From Oscillospiraceae bacterium (GTDB lineage Bacteria > Bacillota > Clostridia > Oscillospirales > Oscillospiraceae), in the NCBI GenBank assembly GCA_015067435.1, contig SVMM01000011.1:1-64000 (forward strand): a stretch of DNA of 64,000 nucleotides, given 5' to 3'. The notes under the pieces were generated by a model, which saw only the letters and a program-made list of their open reading frames with translations, had not been told where the DNA came from and searched no databases. Each line of letters starts with the position of its first letter. Positions within the stretch are counted from its first letter, which is position 1. Shown here piece after piece: positions 61,672 to 64,000 of the stretch. Position numbers and translations under genes: made by a program.

Positions 61672-62259
61672 TTATTTCATGCCGAGCGCCGAGTTGACGG
61701 CTTCGGCGTTCTTGATGTCCTCGCCGGTCTGCTTGATCTTTTCTCTGGTTTTCTTGATCTCGCTCATTTTGTCGGGCTTCTCCGCCTGCGGCTCCGGCTG
61801 TTTTTCTTTGTCTTTTTCCGCCTTTGCGGGCCTGTCACCCGCTTCCTTCGCACGCTCCGGTGAATCGGTCTCGGAACCGAACAGCTCTTCCTTGAGCTTG
61901 TTCAGCGTCGTTTCCTCCCGCTTGTCGATCTTCGCGTCGCGCGACTCGATGTTCTCTCTGGTTCCGGCCTTGACCTGCTCGTGCAGCTCCTTCTGGCGCT
62001 CCGCCTTCTCCTTTTTCAGGTCTTCGTGACGCTTGTTGAGCATGTCGCGCACCTGCTCGTCGCTCATGCCGTAGACGTCGCCCGCTTCCTTCTTCTCCTG
62101 ATCGTCGATCGTCTTGTTGATCTCCGCGCTCTTGGCGTCAAACTCCTGACGCAGCTTTTGGCAGCCGTTCGGCGCGTTTTTCAGCTCCTCGCGCTTCTGT
62201 TCCTTCGCGTAGTCGGACACCAGCGGCTCGGAGGCGAGGTGCTGCTGCATGACGCGCAC
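61672..62259 (-). CDS. charged coiled-coil protein, probably 5'-truncated
   Basis: A hydrophilic protein of about 195 residues, mostly Glu, Lys, Asp and Gln, with predicted helices throughout (LKKEKAERQKELHEQVKAG; SEIKKTREKIKQTGEDIKNA). The frame is open another ~25 codons upstream (KIIVDKQLYERNV) with no ATG/GTG/TTG there and no ribosome site at the GTG 62259, so the true N-terminus seems lost. Such proteins often belong to conjugative elements, which fits the pilin-like gene upstream. Function unknown. Confidence 0.5.
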   Translation of the reverse strand: MRVMQQHLASEPLVSDYAKEQKREELKNAPNGCQKLRQEFDAKSAEINKTIDDQEKKEAGDVYGMSDEQVRDMLNKRHEDLKKEKAERQKELHEQVKAGTRENIESRDAKIDKREETTLNKLKEELFGSETDSPERAKEAGDRPAKAEKDKEKQPEPQAEKPDKMSEIKKTREKIKQTGEDIKNAEAVNSALGMK

Positions 62260-62461
62260 GTTGCGCTCATAGAGCTGCTTGTCGACGATGATCTTCTCTC
62301 TCCTTACATTCCGCTTGACGATCCGCCCGCAAGGCTGCCTCGCGTTTCCCCGTCGAGTCCCGTCTCAATACTTCTTCCGCTCCCAGGGCGCGAAGCGCGT
62401 TCGCGCCCTCGGAGCGGGGGCGGAGAAACATCCGCCCCACTGTTGGTTTGGGGTTTTGCGG

Positions 62462-62758
62462 TCAGGACTTCTTCACATCCGTGAAGATAGACTGCCCCGT
62501 CTGCTCATTGACCCAGCGCTTCATCGACGGCATCAGCAGATTCAGCGCGAGGATCAGCACGAAGATCAGCACGAAGCCGATGATCGCGTTCTTGAGCGCG
62601 CCCTTCGCCTTCTCGCGGTCCTGCGGCTCCTCCGCCTTGGCGAACTTGACGCCGAGGACGACGCAGTACAGCATACCCGCCGCGCCCACGATGGCAAGCA
62701 GCGGCCCGAGCAGTTGGTTCAGCAGGGATACAATTGGCGTTACGACAGAATCAAACAT
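62462..62758 (-). CDS. pilin-like conjugal transfer protein (VirB2/TrbC-like)
   Basis: A 98-residue protein with two membrane helices separated by a short basic/acidic loop: VSLLNQLLGPLLAIVGAAGM and IIGFVLIFVLILALNLLMPS. The loop VKFAKAEEPQDREKAKGALK is typical of VirB2/TrbC-like pilins from Gram-positive conjugative elements. Its start has gtgagg about eight bases upstream. It probably belonged to an integrative conjugative element of which only scraps remain here. Confidence 0.6.
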   Translation of the reverse strand: MFDSVVTPIVSLLNQLLGPLLAIVGAAGMLYCVVLGVKFAKAEEPQDREKAKGALKNAIIGFVLIFVLILALNLLMPSMKRWVNEQTGQSIFTDVKKS

Positions 62759-62947
62759 GTTTTTTCACCTCACATTTTTTATTTTTCTGTCTATGTAAAG
62801 GCACACGGCCTTTGCATACGTTGGTTGATTCGCGCGATCACCGCGCGTTTCGGATCGTGTTTCCCCTCGCAAAGGGGTTTTTCCTGTGTGCCGAGTACAG
62901 GATAACACGGTGGGCGTCACAGAAACGTCACAGACCGCGGCGCTCGC

Positions 62948-63259
62948 TCAGGCAAAGTTAAAGAATGCCGCGAAGCCCGCCATCTCAAAGATCTCCATGA
63001 CCGGGGTGCTGACGTTCTTGAGCGTCAGTGTGCCGCCCTTCCGGCGCATCTCTATCCGCAGCACCTTCAGCGCACGCAGCCCGGCGCTGGAGATATACCC
63101 CAGCTGCGAGAAGTTCAGGAAGATACTGTCGAAATTCTGTGCCTGCTTGAGAAGGAACTCCTCCGCCTCCGGCGCGGACTGCGCATCAAGCCGTCCGATC
63201 AGCGAGATCTCACATTCCTTGCCGCTCTTGCTCTTGACCATTTCAATGTTCAAATTCAT
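62948..63259 (-). CDS. STAS-domain anti-sigma factor antagonist-like protein
   Basis: A 103-residue STAS domain similar to the one at 61312: EISLIGRLDAQSAPEAEEFL, IFLNFSQLGYISSAGLRALK (with the phosphorylatable Ser in ISSAGL) and GTLTLKNVSTPVMEIFEMAG. ATG 63259 follows gggagg; the longer frame to 63331 is not needed. It lies about 125 bases downstream of the broken PP2C phosphatase gene, the usual enzyme that dephosphorylates such STAS proteins. Confidence 0.92.
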   Translation of the reverse strand: MNLNIEMVKSKSGKECEISLIGRLDAQSAPEAEEFLLKQAQNFDSIFLNFSQLGYISSAGLRALKVLRIEMRRKGGTLTLKNVSTPVMEIFEMAGFAAFFNFA

Positions 63260-63382
63260 CGTTTTGTCCTCCCGTTTCGTATGTTTTTTCCAGATGGTTC
63301 TATATGATATCATGACGCCGCAGTGCAGCATGATGGATCAACTGCAATTCGTATGCCGCGCAGGCGGTGAAAAGAACCGCCG

Positions 63383-63640
63383 CTATTGTTTCACGCCGCG
63401 ATACCGCAGTCCGAGCATGGTGATGTCGTCAAACTGTACTCCGCCGCTGACAAACTCGTCGATTCGCCCGCGCACATGCGGCAGCAGATCCTCCGGCGTC
63501 GCGCCGGGCCGCTCGTTCACCGCGTCGAGCAGGCGGCCTTCGCCGAACATCGTCTCCGACGCGCCTTCGCCGGCGTTCACGTCATAGGTCGCCTCCGTTA
63601 CGCCGTCCGTATACTGGAAGATCGCGTCGCCGGGGGCAAG
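63383..63640 (-). pseudogene. C-terminal fragment of a PP2C/SpoIIE-type Ser/Thr phosphatase
   Basis: About 86 codons matching the end of the SpoIIE/RsbU phosphatase domain: LAPGDAIFQYTDGVTEATYD with the metal-binding Asp and Gly, then a dynamic loop and FDDITMLGLRYRG at the end. Upstream of 63640 the phosphatase sequence stops and integrase sequence begins on the other strand; the frame closes at 63677. Thus the metal-binding N-terminal part is gone or lies beyond an insertion. It probably dephosphorylated the adjacent STAS protein. Confidence 0.8.
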
Positions 63641-64000
63641 GTGGCAAGCATCCGAAAACGCGGGAACAGTTACCAGCTAGTCGTGTCCATGGGCTACGAC
63701 CTCGCGGGACGGCGCAGGACGCCGCGGCAGAAAACCGTCCGTCCTCCCGTGGGGCTGACACCCAAGCAGCGCGAAAAGTGGCTCGACGAGCAGGCAACGC
63801 TCTTCGAGCTGGAGTGCCGGGACGTTCCCGAAGCCGTCAGGCGCGACATGACGCTCTCGGCGTACACGGAGCTTTGGCTCCGCGACATCGCCCCCGGCAA
63901 GCTCGCAAAATCCACGCTCGTGCGCGAGAAGCAGGATATCGACCGCTTCCTGCCGTACATGGGGCAATACAAGCTCAAGGAACTCCGCCCCGAGCACTTC
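63641..64000 (+). CDS. tyrosine recombinase/integrase, N-terminal part (runs off the window)
   Basis: From GTG 63641 a frame stays open to the window end: ASIRKRGNSYQLVVSMGYDL (the small arm-binding domain), then LTPKQREKWLDEQATLFELE, YTELWLRDIAPGKLAKSTLV and DIDRFLPYMGQYKLKELRPE, the SAM-like core-binding domain of phage/ICE integrases. The catalytic domain (Arg, His, Tyr) lies beyond the window. There is no ribosome site before the GTG because the sequence just upstream belongs to the phosphatase fragment, so the gene start is exactly at a junction and expression from here is doubtful. Confidence 0.85.
   Translation, partial: MASIRKRGNSYQLVVSMGYDLAGRRRTPRQKTVRPPVGLTPKQREKWLDEQATLFELECRDVPEAVRRDMTLSAYTELWLRDIAPGKLAKSTLVREKQDIDRFLPYMGQYKLKELRPEHF

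Noticed and set aside
1-64000. CRISPR array, restriction-modification or named antiphage system
   Set aside because: No regularly spaced repeats, Cas, methylase/nuclease pairs or other recognised defence genes were seen; the relBE pair is the only stabilisation or stress module.

Overview
The window looks like chromosomal DNA from a GC-rich member of the Clostridia, probably near the Oscillospiraceae. This rests on the gene families (ECF-type thiamine uptake, TPP riboswitch, glutamate-synthase-linked [FeFe] hydrogenase, CarD and VTC-domain proteins), strong Shine-Dalgarno sites and Firmicutes-like sigma-A promoters. The genus is not determined. No complete rRNA or tRNA gene and no CRISPR array was seen.

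0-15 kb is mostly core metabolism: an ATP-grasp/esterase pair, an ECF sigma/anti-sigma pair behind an ECF-type promoter, and a thiamine block (thiW with a long unassigned leader, then a TPP riboswitch and thiN-thiM-thiE-HAD-thiD-cytX). A two-gene [FeFe] hydrogenase operon and GAPDH follow. 15-19 kb has a MATE exporter and metY. Upstream of metY is a 23-codon ORF ending in cysteine codons, and metY is flanked by debris of serA, PLP-enzyme and transporter genes. 19-27 kb holds a peptide/nickel-type ABC importer and a divergent aspartoacylase-like hydrolase, each with a methyltransferase, sharing a paired operator-like sequence.

27.4-45.5 kb is the most unusual part. Seven minus-strand genes are packed end to end: an amino-acid-type binding protein, four large hybrid histidine kinases with nearly the same kinase-receiver-Hpt core but four different sensory front ends, a second binding lipoprotein, and a double-receiver protein. 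There is no transporter and no DNA-binding regulator. The only visible enzymatic output is an HD-GYP domain in the 1814-residue kinase. Related att-like repeats lie at both sides (27.3 and 46.1 kb), the right one abutting the 3' half of a tRNA-Arg(CCG) gene, and a relBE-type toxin-antitoxin pair follows.

47-59 kb contains a polyphosphate polymerase (VTC)/DUF4956 operon, a CarD-like regulator, a second MATE exporter with a truncated kinase gene behind it, and a response regulator/sensor kinase pair followed by two secreted beta-helix proteins. The promoters of the VTC operon, the regulator and both secreted-protein genes share one conserved upstream element, so they appear to be one regulon.

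59-64 kb is degraded and mobile: tandem 135-bp repeats, an IS630 remnant, a CvpA protein, a frameshifted membrane sensor, two STAS proteins, a pilin-like protein, and a PP2C/SpoIIE phosphatase cut off where an integrase gene begins at the window end. Long reading frames opposite or out of frame with these genes were treated as GC-rich shadows and left out.
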